Source of the DNA: Vanilla planifolia
Lineage: Eukaryota > Streptophyta > Magnoliopsida > Asparagales > Orchidaceae
Length of the DNA: 64,000 nucleotides
Assembly (NCBI GenBank): GCA_023846275.1
Contig: CM043871.1
Span: 29,852,569 to 29,916,568, forward strand
Direction of reading: 5' to 3'
The notes beneath the pieces were generated by a model. The model saw only the letters and a program-made list of their open reading frames with translations, ran no database searches and was not told the DNA's origin. This document shows, piece by piece, positions 24,420-36,486 of this stretch. The position numbers were made by a program, and so were the translations under genes. Within the stretch, counting starts at the first letter, position 1. Each line of letters begins with the position of its first letter.

Positions 24420-26110
24420 CCCAACAACTCCATTAAAGCTTTCCACCTTGAGATTTCAACATATTTTTCTTCTTGAGTTCTTGAGCTTGCCTTTCCCAAG
24501 CCATTGGGCACGTTTTTTGTAGCTTTTGTGATGCAACTCTCTCAAGTTCCCTTGAAAATAACCTATCTCCTTAAATTTTGTGAGCAACCCTAAGCTGTCT
24601 TGATTACCCTTTGATTCCCTACCCATGACCTTCTAGGGCCTCCACATCGAGTTATGCTATATTCCCTTACACTCACTTTAATCCCTTTGAGCCACATGTG
24701 CACTCACTAATCTCACACCGAACTAGTCCAAGACTCGCTAAATTAGTCCAGGAGGCTTCGAGCCATAATAGGACATGTCAATTTTAGGTGAACTATCCTA
24801 AACATGTCAAACCAACCCACTTTGAGCCATAACACACCAAATCAAAGGAGAATAATGGTAACCTGCATTGAATCATGCTAAATTGAACCATTTCGATCCA
24901 GAACACACCTACAACAAAACTTATTTCAATCCAATTGATCTTTTTTCAAATTTTCTTTGACAACATTGCTTCTTCGCTTTTGTTCTAAGTAAGTTTTGTT
25001 CAAATTTCCTAAATCTATTTTTCTGCATCAATATTTTTTGGCACCATCTACGAAAAAAACAAAAAAACTGAAATGAAAAGCCAAAATAAAACTGCTCTCA
25101 TTTCAAAAAAAAAAAAAGAAGAATTTGACAACTATAATGAAGAAGCAATAGAGATCCCTACAGCTCTGTCTTAAATTTTGCAAACTTAAGAACCTTCCCA
25201 CTCCCTAGTGGTAATCCTTTTTTGTTTATTTTAATAATGAATATAATATTTTATAAAATCCCTTTCAACCGTTCTCATGCTCTTAAGAGAGCAGAGCAAG
25301 TTTGGCTATCCTAGAAAAAAGAGCATACCAAATATGATAAACATCTATTCCAACTAAAAGTCACTCATTTCCTATTTATTACACTTAAACCTCAATACAT
25401 CACATCTCCTTCCAAAAACTATTCATGCACATAACTTTGCAACAACATCCAGTCAACTCATTCATGTCTTATGACACAAAGGTCCTTTAACTCACACCTA
25501 ATTAAAGCCTTAATCTATCATTGACCTTATCTCAAAATGCCATAAGCACCTATTTTTTATTCAAGTCAAGAACATTCTTATTCCTTTGATGATAAGTCTC
25601 ACTTGTTTGGGCAATATGGGTATAACCCAAATATAATTCAAGGAGTTTCTCTTTTCATTAAAAAAATTCTTTCAACACCTTTACTTCATAAACTTCAACT
25701 ATCTAACTCCACTTTCTATTATAATAGTTTGGATCCTTATACTTTTTTAAGAAAATTTAAAATAATTGTCTCTTTATATGTCATAATTAAGCCTACTTGA
25801 TATAAAATTTTATTTACTTATCTTAAATATGTAAACTTATAGCGTTTCTAAAAATTACCTCTTATATCAATTTCTTCATTTAATCAATTTAAAAAATTAT
25901 TTTTGTTATCTTTCGCTAGTTGTGTTTGGCCTAAAAAAGTTTATGAGTCTCTTATCGATCTAAAGTAATCTCAAATAGAACCACTTGAAGCCTTTTTCTA
26001 ATACTTCAAAGAAGCCCCAAAAAAGGTTGATCAAAATGACACTTTATTGACTTGAGCAGCCTTCATCAAGTCTTCTCAATCATAAGATTTTCAAAAACAC
26101 CTAATTAGAT
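24420..26110 (+). mobile_element. Tat-type Ty3/Gypsy 5' part with decayed gag
   Basis: TTTTGGCACCATCTACGAA at about 25037 resembles the primer region TTGGCGCCGTCTGTGGGAA of Tat-lineage Gypsy elements, so the 5' LTR should end near 25036 (its start was not found). Downstream, plus-strand translation at about 25680-26090 follows the Tat gag plan: STFYYNSLDPYTFLRKFK, then SFASCVWPKKVYESLIDLK, then EPLEAFF.YFKEAPKKV, then AAFIKS. Several stops interrupt it. The element ends abruptly where the LINE sequence begins. Confidence 0.65.
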
Positions 26111-26164
26111 GTCCAAGATATCTCTACAAACAATCTTCAACAAAGACATTTTCTTCAACAAATA

Positions 26165-27167
26165 AGAATGGGTTTTCGAGAGTAGCAGTTGTCAGTGGGG
26201 CTGCGCAGCGGAAGAGTCCACGTAGCATGTTTTTTAGGACTGCCTGTGCGCCCAGGAACTCTGGGATGATTGCCAGGCCCATGGGGCAGTGGCTGCGCTG
26301 GGATAGCCTCGAGGCGCGGGTGCCGGGTTGACCTTTCTTGACCGGCTCATGAGGTTTGTCATCTCGTCGGCGGCGCGGTGTAGGGCTGGCGTCGGGCATG
26401 CTACCACGTTGGCCACCACTATGTATTATATCTGGGAAAGAAGGAATGCTATGAGGCATAACAATCTAATGATTAAGCCATGCACGTTGCTACGGAAAGA
26501 TCAAGATCGAGGTAATTACTACAGCAAGACAACACAATTTTTATTCATCCCTGTCCCGCGGGAACCCTTGCAGCTCCTCGGACCTGCTTGTAACCCATTG
26601 TTGGATTCCCCCCCATAGGATGGATAAAAGTGAATTGTGACGCTGCGGTGGGGGACAACACTGCTGGCCTTGGCATGGTGGTCAGAGACTACATGGGGAG
26701 GCCACTCTTGGTGGCTAGTAAGAGGGTTTTCTCTCAAGCTGGTGAAGTGAAAGAGGTACAGGCTATGCTTGAGGACCTCAACATGCTAAGGGGTTCCTTT
26801 CCCCATTACAGTGCCGTGGAGATTCAGACTGACTCGATGATGGCGCTTCAGGAGGTCCGTAAGTTGATATCCCACCCCCCTATAGCAGGCCATTTTGTTG
26901 AAACTATCAGGTACGCAAGATGTCTGGAGGCAATCAGATTTTCGCACATTTAGAAAGAAGGGAATGTGCCTGCTAATTGGGTGGCACGTGCTGCATGTTG
27001 TAACGAGTTCATTTGAGAGTGGGGGAATCCCTTCCCAAGCCCCTCATTAAACTTATGTTGTTAGATTTCATGTTTGATCCTCCGTGACGATTTCATATGT
27101 GAAATTATTTTGTATGGCTTATGCCACTTTTGAATAGTTTAATATATTATATGTTATCAAAAAAATG
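26165..27167 (+). mobile_element. 5'-truncated LINE 3' end (zf-RVT plus RNase H domains)
   Basis: The base composition jumps to clearly GC-rich. Plus-strand translation first shows a reverse-transcriptase zinc-binding segment (CQWGCAAEEST.HVF.DCLCAQ pattern), followed by TMYYIWERRNAMRHNN near 26425. After a frameshift an RNase H domain follows: WIKVNCDAAVGDNTAGLGMV at about 26620, IQTDSMMAL near 26825, and VPANWVARAA near 26970. This order is usual for plant L1-type LINE ORF2 C-termini. A short A-run at about 27158 may be the tail. The reverse transcriptase core and everything upstream is missing. No clear target-site duplication was found. Confidence 0.8.
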
Positions 27168-27369
27168 GTAACTACATATCCCTTTTCATGGTATTTAAAA
27201 TAGGCGATTCTAGATTAGATAGTTTGGAACTTAGCAAATTAGCTTGAAAAAAGGTGTGAAGAAGTGGATGATAATGAGGGTTTATGAGATTTAAAAACTA
27301 TGGTGGAGGGGGTAGATGAAGTGCGAGTATAAGTGGGCTAAGAACTGGTGATGCAGGCCTTTAGAAGGG

Positions 27370-28260
27370 CTAGCTGGTCATTTCTCTTAAAATAAAAAAT
27401 TCTACTTTTTTAACATTTTTAGTTGTATAATAAGCTTTTTCTAATATAGTAATATTTCTCAAGTTAAGCTCAACTTATATGTATTCTTTTAAATCTATCT
27501 TAAAATAATAGAGTACTACATGCTCAAGTTCATCTATATCATAAAATTATTAATATAGTATTCAATAGATCTATCACATTGGGAAAATCTTAATAATTTA
27601 TCTAATAATCAATATTATAAGTTATTATAATTAATCTATTATACAACCTAAATTTTAGGTTTCTCTCAGTTTAGGATAACTTTTCATCATTATTAACATA
27701 TTATCGTTTTAAGTTTCTAAAAAACCTTTGGATAGTATTGATGAATTTAATCTTAATAAATTTATACTTTCTCTATTCACTCATTTGATGCTGATCAAAG
27801 TAATCATCCATGTTAGTTTATCCATCTATATAACTTTTAGAATTAGAAAAACTATTAAAAGTTAAGACATCTAGTTTTACATTAAAGATATGCTCTCTTT
27901 TTTGAAGTCTTCTAGGTCTTTTCTCCTCACTAAATATATTTAGGTCATCATTTAAGTCTAACTTATCAAAAGATTTATTTTTTTTTTATGATTATGATTT
28001 TTCTCATGGATATCTTAGTTAGATTCATCAAAAGAATTATCATGTCTTTTTGGTTCTGACGTCTCCTGTGATTTTCTTCTTTTAGATTATGAGGTATGAT
28101 ACTTCTTTGCCTACTATCTCTTTCTCTTCTAAATTTTGGTTCACGTTGTTGGTTTAGGATAATTTTTCCAATTATATTAGTGAGGTGGACTATTGATCGA
28201 GATAGTTCTAACATGGGGTTTTGGTTTAAGTTCTGTCTTTAGTTTTTTATTGATTCTTAA
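27370..28260 (-). mobile_element. Decayed Ty3/Gypsy gag fragment
   Basis: Minus-strand translation near 27880-27660 gives KLDVLTFNSFSNSKSYIDG, then TNMDDYFDQHQMSE.RKYKF, then RFFRNLKR.YVNN. This matches the plan of plant Gypsy gag (a TFDG..DP..ID segment, then W..M.DYF..H.M.E..K). An Arg/Lys-rich stretch precedes it at 28214-27975. In-frame stops are frequent. No LTR could be tied to it. The flanks 27168-27370 and 28260-29500 show nothing recognisable. Confidence 0.5.
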
Positions 28261-31200
28261 CTTTGATTTGTCATTTAATACAACCAACCAAACTTTATAG
28301 TCATATAAAGATTTGACATACTTAGGGATACAAAGAAAAGAGAATAATATGAGATATCTTTTTTATATTTGTTTTTTTAAAAAAATTTTGAAGATAAAGT
28401 GACACAACTATAGACCACAAAATCTATGATAGGGTATACTTCCAAGAAAATGATGAGTAATCAAGGTCCCACTTTTGCCAGACCACCTCTCAAATAGAAT
28501 TAGATGATTCCTTAGAAAGACAATGGAGAGTCATATCAATGCTTTTATATCATCTCCTAAGATAAAGTTTACCCAAAATCAACTAAGAATTATTTATTGG
28601 ACACACTTAAAAAAGAATTTTTTTAAGTAAAAATTTTTATATATAATTTTTTTAATAGAAAAAAATATTTTTATATTAAGTAAAAAACCATGTGTTCTGA
28701 TATAAAAATTGATATAAGATAAGTTAGACTTATATAAGGGTCTAATTTAGAACGTATAACATTAAAGATATTTAACTTCTTATTAAATAATGTTAAATAG
28801 TATCATATATTAATTATGATTAGGTGATGCATATGATATTTTATAATTGTTCAAATATTTGCCTCAAAATTTGTAGTATGGATTATTAGCTAAAGTATGT
28901 GATAACATGTTAAGAGTTAAGCATAAAGTCTTAGTTAACAATATTTTCATATCCAATTTTGCACAAATAAAATAAATAGTTTAGGATAAACTCTACGTTG
29001 AGTATTTTAATAGAAAAAAAGAGTAATCTTAATTTTAGATTATCACTTATAAAATTAATGTTTGTAGAAAGAGTGCACCTTTTTTGCAATGGCGGCTTTT
29101 AGTTTCTTTAGAGTTTGTGTATGGAGCACCGCAGATAGAAAAGAGTGATGAATTGAAGATTTGGGTTAGTGATGAAGCTTGGTTAAAGAGTTATAAGATG
29201 GTAGGCTAGGATTTAGAGCCTTGTTGAGGGTGGTAGTTTGATGATTGGGCCAAGAGAGTAAAAGGTGGATAAAGACTTATAGATGTTGACAGAAACATGA
29301 ATTTATTTGGTTAAGGGTTCTCTCAATAGAATGTCTCTTATAAGGGAGAAAATTTAGAATCTTTCTAAGTTTGAGTGCACATTATTTGCTCACAAAATTA
29401 AAAATATAAAAATAAGAAAAAATTTATTCATCAATAACTATATTACAATGAGAAAGCCTCTCCTATTTATAGATGAATGAGAGCTCAATCTATGAAAAAA
29501 AATAAAATAAAAAATACACATTTAAAAAATATCATAAGTATGAAAAAATGGAAAGATAATTTTGGAGTTAAATTACTTGATAATTCAAAATAAATTTTTA
29601 GAATTTCATGACATTAACTCCTAATCGATCAACCACATTAATTACAAAATATATATATAAAAAGATAATTTTAGAGTTAAATCATTTGAGATTCCAAAAA
29701 GATTTTTAGAATTTTATGATATTAACTTCAAATAGATCAATTACATTAAATACAAAATATAAAAATACATAAAAAAATTATGACATAAGAAAAATTATTT
29801 AATCATGTAACATGATTATTGGACATTAATGATGATGAAACTAGGATGTCAATAATAGATAAGATGGATGATGGTGGTCAACGACGATTGAAAGGTGGTA
29901 GCTATTGGGCTACTAGGCGATAGTGGGCGACCATGTGATGTTGGGCAACTTAGCAACAGGTGATCAAGTGATGATGAAAGACTAATGATTACAAGTGAAT
30001 CATGTATAAGAATCAAGGTCAATGATGAAATATTTTATCTTGAAATATGTTTGGACAAATAGAGTAAAAATAATGGGGATAACTATAATAAAAAATAGAG
30101 CACTGTATTCGACCCTTATGGTTGACAAAGATGAGTACTAAAAATAAGATTTGACTCGAGCACAACTCTGAATTCAAATGAGACTTGCGATGCCAACAGG
30201 TGTGTGGTTATGAGCTAACACAAGATGCTCCCACATCATAATTCAACTTGAAGCTTAATGTACTAAACAGTGTTAATACATGTTAAGCCTTTAAATGATT
30301 ATTGGAAATCATGGACATAAGTATTGGTGAGTAAAACCTAGAAATTGTCTGAAAAATCAGAAGAATTTTGAGAAAGTTTTATTTCATTATTCATTCTTAT
30401 TGTAGATGGATTTTGAAATGTAATATTATTTATAGTAATATTAGATTATTTTTACCAAATCATGACTTATTGAAACCTTTCACAAGCTCACATTATTCTT
30501 AAGTATGATTAACATTTTTGAGTGATTATGAAAGGAGATTCTATGTTGTAACTTAGGAGGAGCATAAGCTAGATTTCATGAGTTAACAAGTGTATTTATT
30601 AATTATAACTTTGGTCATTCTTTGTTAAATCATTCAACAATTTGTTTTAAAGAAATAATTTCTTTTGATAAAGACTAGAATGTTATTGCTATGTTATGAA
30701 GGAAATTTAGAGTGGTGAAATAATTTTTTTGTTTGTCCTTATTATCATGTTAAAGTTATAATCAACTTTTATAAGTGAATTCTCTTGGTCTTTATGGTTA
30801 GAATTGATAACAAGTGATATTCTAATTAAGATTTAAGTGAGGTTCTTATAACTTATAGGTGCATATTCGTGATTCTATTATATGTCTTTTTTTCTGTTTT
30901 GAACTTAAAAGAGAAAGAAGTCCCTTTTAAGCATGTTTAAACTTATGACTTTTTTTCTAGTTTGCTTCTCATAAATATTACAAAAAACATAAGAGGAGTG
31001 CTACATTTCAAAATTATAAAGGTTACTAAACTAAACATGAATAGAATGCATGACAAATGTTTAGTTTTATTATATTTGTATAAGACTGTTAATAATTTTC
31101 TTATAAATATTGATGATTAGCTCTTATTTAAGCTTATTAATTAATAAATATTTTCTTTAACAAAAAATTTATTATAACTTGTACCTTTAGTTATTTAAAG

Positions 31201-31365
31201 ACAAATTATTTACAAATATTATTGTTGTGTGTATCTCTTATTTGCATACTTTATTTTTTATTTATCTTTTAATGCATGATAAAAAAAAGAGAGTGATATC
31301 TGTGAAACTAAAAATATTCTTTGCATCTTAAGTTTGTGGCATCAATTATATGAAATTTATACATT
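28261..31365. other. AT-rich repeat-derived region without recognised domains
   Basis: No gene is seen. It contains a tandem duplication at 29551-29767 and a purine tract AGGAGGAGCAT near 30548 that recurs just before the LTR at 31381. This suggests an internal 3' segment of an LTR element. Confidence 0.35.
29551..29767. repeat. Tandem duplication, 109-bp period, two copies
   Basis: AAAGATAATTTTGGAGTTAA at 29552 recurs as AAAGATAATTTTAGAGTTAA at 29661. Both continue with TTTTTAGAATTT.ATGA.ATTAACT, GATCAA..ACATTAA and TACAAAATATA. The copies differ at about one base in six. Confidence 0.8.
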
Positions 31366-32587
31366 TAGGAGGAGCATGAATGTTGGGGGATATATGTATG
31401 TGTACATGATTTATATCTTTTTATTTCACCATTGTATTAGTTTCTATAATATGTTTTTTGAGTGTGTTTCAAGTCATGCACCTCAAGTTTTTACATGATC
31501 AATCAATTAGAGAATTTTAACCAAATGTCTCAGATACCAATACACAAATGAAACAATGTTAAACAGTGATGATGACATGCACAAGCTATGGTTTAAATGA
31601 CAACAACTAGTCATTGGTCAAACTCTTGGTGGAGTGACTAATCATCAAAATTTATCTCTAAAATATTTATTGGTTTGATTGTTTATCATATTACTTGTTT
31701 ATATATGACTTAATTAGGTTGCACAATCTCATTCATACATATACATGATTATTAGTTTATTATATATTATTATTAAAGTAGTTGTAAATATATTTTATTA
31801 CTTTAATAGCTACAAAATACTTTAAACATAAAAAAGAATTAATACATAAAAGATATTTTAAAAAAATAGCTTAAGCCCCCACTCATCGACCAATCCTAAA
31901 GACTCAAGCCAAGTGGTCCATAACACTGAGCATTAGGCCATGAGGAGGTACGAGATAGAAGATCAACTGAAACCAAATTTAGTCAAGCCTAAGTCTTGGT
32001 GAGGGTACAATCTTATAGTGACTTGGGTTAAATTAGGTAAAGGAATCACCCTTAAACTTGGCTTAGACTTAATGAGTAAAGATGAACTTTAAAAATTCAA
32101 GAGTAGGATCGGGTCATGTTGGTCCCATGTATATATGTGCATAGATGACTTGGATAATAAACTCTTAAGAGCACCAGGGGTTAATGAACCCCAATAGACA
32201 GCTTTACCCATGCAAAAAAAACTAATAAAAACACCAAACTACATGTAAGTTTCATAATGTAGGACTAAATGATCGACAACTATTTACTTCGAACTAAAGT
32301 GAATCAATGCCATTTGATCACACATTTTATCAATCAAATAGTAGTGATCACTTCTTTTTTGAACAATAGAACCTACCTTATTGTCCATTTGATAAACCTG
32401 ATCAAACAGTCATGATTGATTTTATCATTTTGAATGGTATATATCATCGACTCATCCATCTTTGTAAGCTTTATCGAATGACTAAGATTTTATCCTCCTT
32501 TGTGAATAATACTCTTGTGTATTAACATTGTCCATCAAGAATATGGGATCTAATGATCTAGATTAAATCTTGCGTTGATTAGATATA

Positions 32588-32619
32588 AACCGTTTAATCA
32601 ATCTTACGATTGAACGGTT
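32588..32619. repeat. Hairpin-forming inverted repeat upstream of the LTR TATA box
   Basis: Arms AACCGTTTAATC and GATTGAACGGTT pair over 12 bp with one mismatch around an 8-nt loop. It sits about 170 bp upstream of the TATA box inside the proposed LTR. Confidence 0.7.
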
Positions 32620-32787
32620 CTTATTCTGCCCTATCAGATGGGACGATCAACGCTGCTCCTACCCAAACTTAGTATTCTAAAAAGATGTTTTTATTTGTTT
32701 AGAATACCTAAATTTGTTTTTATAATAGCTATTTTGGTGACCTCTTTTTAATTGATAAAAATATTATTTTAGTCTAAAATGTCCTAA

Positions 32788-32797
32788 TATAAATAGG
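32788..32797 (+). promoter_or_regulatory. TATA box of the long LTR
   Basis: TATAAATAGG fits a plant TATA box and lies in the interior of the proposed LTR, where the U3/R border is expected. Confidence 0.5.
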
Positions 32798-33936
32798 CGA
32801 GTCTTTAGAGTGGGATAGTTGATGGTCTTACCTTATCAATCAATATTATGGAAAACAAAGAGCAAAATGGAAAATTGCAATCATATTTTTATGCATTTAC
32901 TAGAGTTTTGTTTGTAATCATTTTTTCTTTTTCTTACTTCAACATTCTTTTCGATTACATGTCTTATTGATGGTTTTTTTATAATAGGTTTTTATTTTCT
33001 TATTGCCTTTTTATTTTTATAGAAAATATTGTATTAATGTAAGATCCTTATTGAGTCCATTTTTATTAATGCACATCGATAAATCCTTTGATTTAATATT
33101 TCTAAATTAGGTTTTTTAGGTAGTTGCAAGCTTATTCATATGTGTATTCATATTTTAAAATCACGTCAAACATAATTTATAGACTTGAGCTTTATATGCT
33201 TTTACAAGTTAATATTAAAATATTATAGTTTTTTATTATTTAATAATATGCTTGAATAATGTAATCTTATATAATTATGATTTTGATGATAAACCCCTTC
33301 ATGTTATGACAAAAAGGCATGATTTATAAAGGTAACTCTACCTGCTATAACAAAGAGAGTGGTTTTGATAATTGAGTTGACTAAGGTTGGATGTAGGCAT
33401 GAGCTAGGTTGAACCATCTATTTATGTTATTGTATAATTTATGATATTTTTTATTTAGTAATATTTAATTAAAAAATCATATATAAAGAAAATTTATCAA
33501 AACCATTTTTATCAAGCATTCAACATTTTTGAAAAAAAAATATTCTTAAAACCATAAAATTTCTATTTTTTATTTATATTTTTATTTAACAAAATAATTA
33601 AATCAATAGTTTTATGATTATCAAATTGTCTTTTAAGATGGTTTTCAAGATAGCAAAATGTTTAAAACATAATTCACCTCCCCTTTCTGTTAATTCGACA
33701 CAAAATACATCAACTTGATCTAGTAATCCATTAGTAGTTTCTAACTACATTGATCATATAAGGTGATGAGATTGCTTGTCTTTTATGATTTGTGTAATTA
33801 AGGTTATTGAACGTTCACGAACCTTGTACATTAGATGTGGAAATTATGTTGGCCAAGAGGACTATGCAATATGATACACTAATTAAGCAAATATAATTGT
33901 GTTCAATATATGCACTACTATAATCATTCATCCAAA

Positions 33937-34147
33937 CTCTTGTCTGATTAGCAAGAGTTAAGGCTTGTATAGTATGATTTAGTGATCGAATAAGTATAAT
34001 GGGTATAAGAGTGGTCACAACAATGATTACCTATTTGACCAACCTCTTATTTGATCAACAAGAGTTGAGGTTTGTACAGTATGATGTAATGATCGAATAA
34101 GTACAATGAGTTTAAGAGTAGGCACAACAATGATTACCCATTTGACC
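33937..34147. repeat. Tandem duplication, 107-bp period, two copies
   Basis: CTCTTGTCTGATTAGCAAG at 33937 recurs as CTCTTATTTGATCAACAAG at 34044. Both copies continue with AGAGTT.AGG.TTGTA.AGTATGAT, GATCGAATAAGTA.AATG and CACAACAATGATTACC.ATT, ending TTGACC. Divergence is about 10 percent. Confidence 0.85.
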
Positions 34148-35722
34148 CATTGTTCACTCTACAACTATTAAAAATTATAAAAGATGATGTTGGGGAATGC
34201 AATATATGATTTAAAGCTAGAAATATGGATTTTACTTATTTTTGCAAGGTAGTTTAGATATTGTTTTGGATAGCTTTTGTAAGCATTTTTATATACAATG
34301 TGAGTGATTTTATAAAATGAGGAGGAATAAAAAAATCAAGTAGTAAGTACATGAATTTTGTTAAAGCTAAAAATGCAATTTGTATTATTATTGATAAAAC
34401 ATAATGAAATTATATAGAGAGTTAAAAGAGGAGATAAAGAAAAGGAAAAGGTCATAAAAGAAAGCTCTTATAACCATCAAGCAGGCAAATGAAATAATTA
34501 TGATGTAAGTAGGTTGATTTGTTAAAATTCTTGAGCTGTCATTATGGAATGTTAGATGGTATAAACATTTGTATGGCATGGTATCATTGCATATATTCTA
34601 TTTATGAGATGATTCTTTACTACTACTTATATGTATATACCCTTATATAGATATTTTATATTTATACTTTTATACTCCTTTTACTTTTATGTCTAATACT
34701 TTGTATGTTGAGTGTATCATGCTCATTCCTTATATTATAGGTTAAAATATAGACTCTAACAAAGTTAGGTATCTTTAAATGATAATTTATGACCCTAAGT
34801 GAGAGATTATATTATATTTTATAAGTTTCATAAAAGGTTTGTTGTAAGGATCATACAAGACATACGTGCATCGTATTAAGACGTTAATGCATAATAGTAA
34901 ATCTCGATACATAAAACATAATATCATATAGTATGAAAGAAATAAACATGCAAATACGATGTAATGGATGGCTTTAGTAACAGATGGATGAATTTTACAT
35001 AATGATAAACATTAACATATAAGTACGATTAAGTATATAATAAGCATAGTACAAATGAATCATATGTTAAAAGAAAGGGATATCATAAAGTACAAAAAGG
35101 ACCTTCCCAAGTACAAGGTAAGGTGAATGCTTGATTTGACAAAGTAGAAATGGATCATACATGTAAAGCCTCCACCTCACTAAACCATTAGATAACAAAA
35201 TTAACATCAAATTGTTTTGCTGTTACATCATATAGTGAGGACAAAGAGCCAAACCCAAGATGGGGACCCGACGGTCAGACAAACACCAACTCCAAAATCC
35301 AAAGTATATAAACAAAAACATGTTTTTTTAAAAAGCTTAATCACACCAAGCCCTCTCTCTCTTACACATCTCGTGAAAATGGATCTTTTGTAGCAGCATC
35401 ATTCCCATCTCTCGGTACAGTGGTTGCATGACCTGTGATGTAAGCACTAAATGAGATTTTATATATCTCAGTAGATAAATCACAATATCTAATCAATTAT
35501 GAAAAAGAGATATCAATATACCATGAACAGTAAAGATGAATCATATGCATAAAGCTAAAACCATACCAGATGTCATATATAATGCCAGATAAAAAACCAT
35601 AAAAGAAATGTCAGTTCCTTATAGTGTGTTATTATTGGGCCCAGTTTCCTTTGATGTATTATCCATTGGATCCAATCATCATCAATAAATGACCTTTAGT
35701 CGGCATCCAACCAAACACATAA

Positions 35723-35980
35723 CACTAGGCAGATATCTGATCCGAAGATCGATAACCTGTAACACATGCGGGGCCTAGTGCCACCAGGCAGGTATGGTAC
35801 CATACCCTGCAACACATACTAGGCTTGGTGTAAATCATCATGGAATCATAGCACATAGTATCAAGCAGATATCTGATCCAAAGATCGATACCCTGTGACA
35901 CACGCTGAGCTTGTTGTAGTCACTAGGCAGATATCTGATCCGAAGATCGATACCCTGCAACACATGCTGGGCCTAGTAGT
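35723..35980. repeat. Tandem array, about 60-bp unit, four copies
   Basis: Units start near 35723, 35782, 35859 and 35921 with CAC(T/C)AGGCAG. They continue with GATATCTGATCC.AAGATCGATA, CCCTG.AACACATGC and GGGCCTAGT. The second unit is shortened and changed in the middle, and a 15-bp insertion lies before the third. It is inside the proposed solo LTR. Confidence 0.85.
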
Positions 35981-36340
35981 GAGGATAATACTCTCTGAGA
36001 ATCTATTTTTACTACCATTTTCAATCATAATTCCAAACCATTATGTCATATCAAAAGACATTTCTTTCCATATTGTTTTTTTCTTTTTATTTCATTATCA
36101 TACCATGTTATTTCTTCCTTTTCAGTTTTCATGTAAATTCATAAGTAACAACCAAAGCACCATATGATAGTAAGAAACCATGTAAAAACATATAATATTG
36201 TGCTGCATCACAGGGTTAGGAATTTATCTACCTGGATTACTGTACCAAATTTTCTTACCAACTTCTAATTTTTCTTGATGTCCTACAAGTCCATAAAATG
36301 TAAAATAATTAATTTAAATATGCTTATTAGTAAAAAATTA

Positions 36341-36486
36341 CTTTCTAAAAGTTGTTCCCAAAAGTTTAAAAATTCTTCTTTCTAAAAGCTTTCCTAAACA
36401 GCCAAAATTCCAGCTTTCTAAAAGCTTTCCCAAATTGCTAAAAATCTCGCTTTCTAAATGCTTTCCAAAACATGAAAATTCCAAAT
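36341..36486. repeat. Tandem array, 36-bp unit, four copies
   Basis: CTTTCTAAA(A/T)G starts at 36341, 36378, 36414 and 36450, each followed by (C)TTTCC.AAA and an AAAATTC-type end. The unit is 36-37 bp. On the minus strand it reads as a 12-residue repeat of the pattern GK.LE...F within a 118-codon open frame (36338-36694). Confidence 0.85.

Larger units (their letters stand above)
31381..33709 (+). repeat. Long LTR (probable 3' or solo LTR, Copia/SIRE-like)
   Basis: Begins TGTTGGGGGATATATG directly after a polypurine tract (AGGAGGAGCATGAA, 31367-31380), the signature of a 3' LTR. A good TATA box, TATAAATAGG, is at 32788. The suggested end ATTCGACACAAAATACA at 33709 follows ATTCACCTCCCCTTTCTG, similar to SIRE-type LTR ends. 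No primer site follows, consistent with a 3' or solo LTR. Length and right boundary are inferred. Confidence 0.45.

Noticed and set aside
26124-26459. 111-codon minus-strand frame opposite the LINE
   Set aside because: The plus strand here reads as a reverse-transcriptase zinc-binding segment; the minus frame is a GC-driven shadow.
35895-36167. 90-codon plus-strand open frame
   Set aside because: It begins inside the 60-bp tandem array of a proposed LTR and becomes hydrophobic low-complexity sequence without domain features.
36341-36486. Four 36-bp repeats resembling a CRISPR repeat length
   Set aside because: The units are directly contiguous with no unique spacers, are imperfect, and sit in plant LTR sequence without cas genes.
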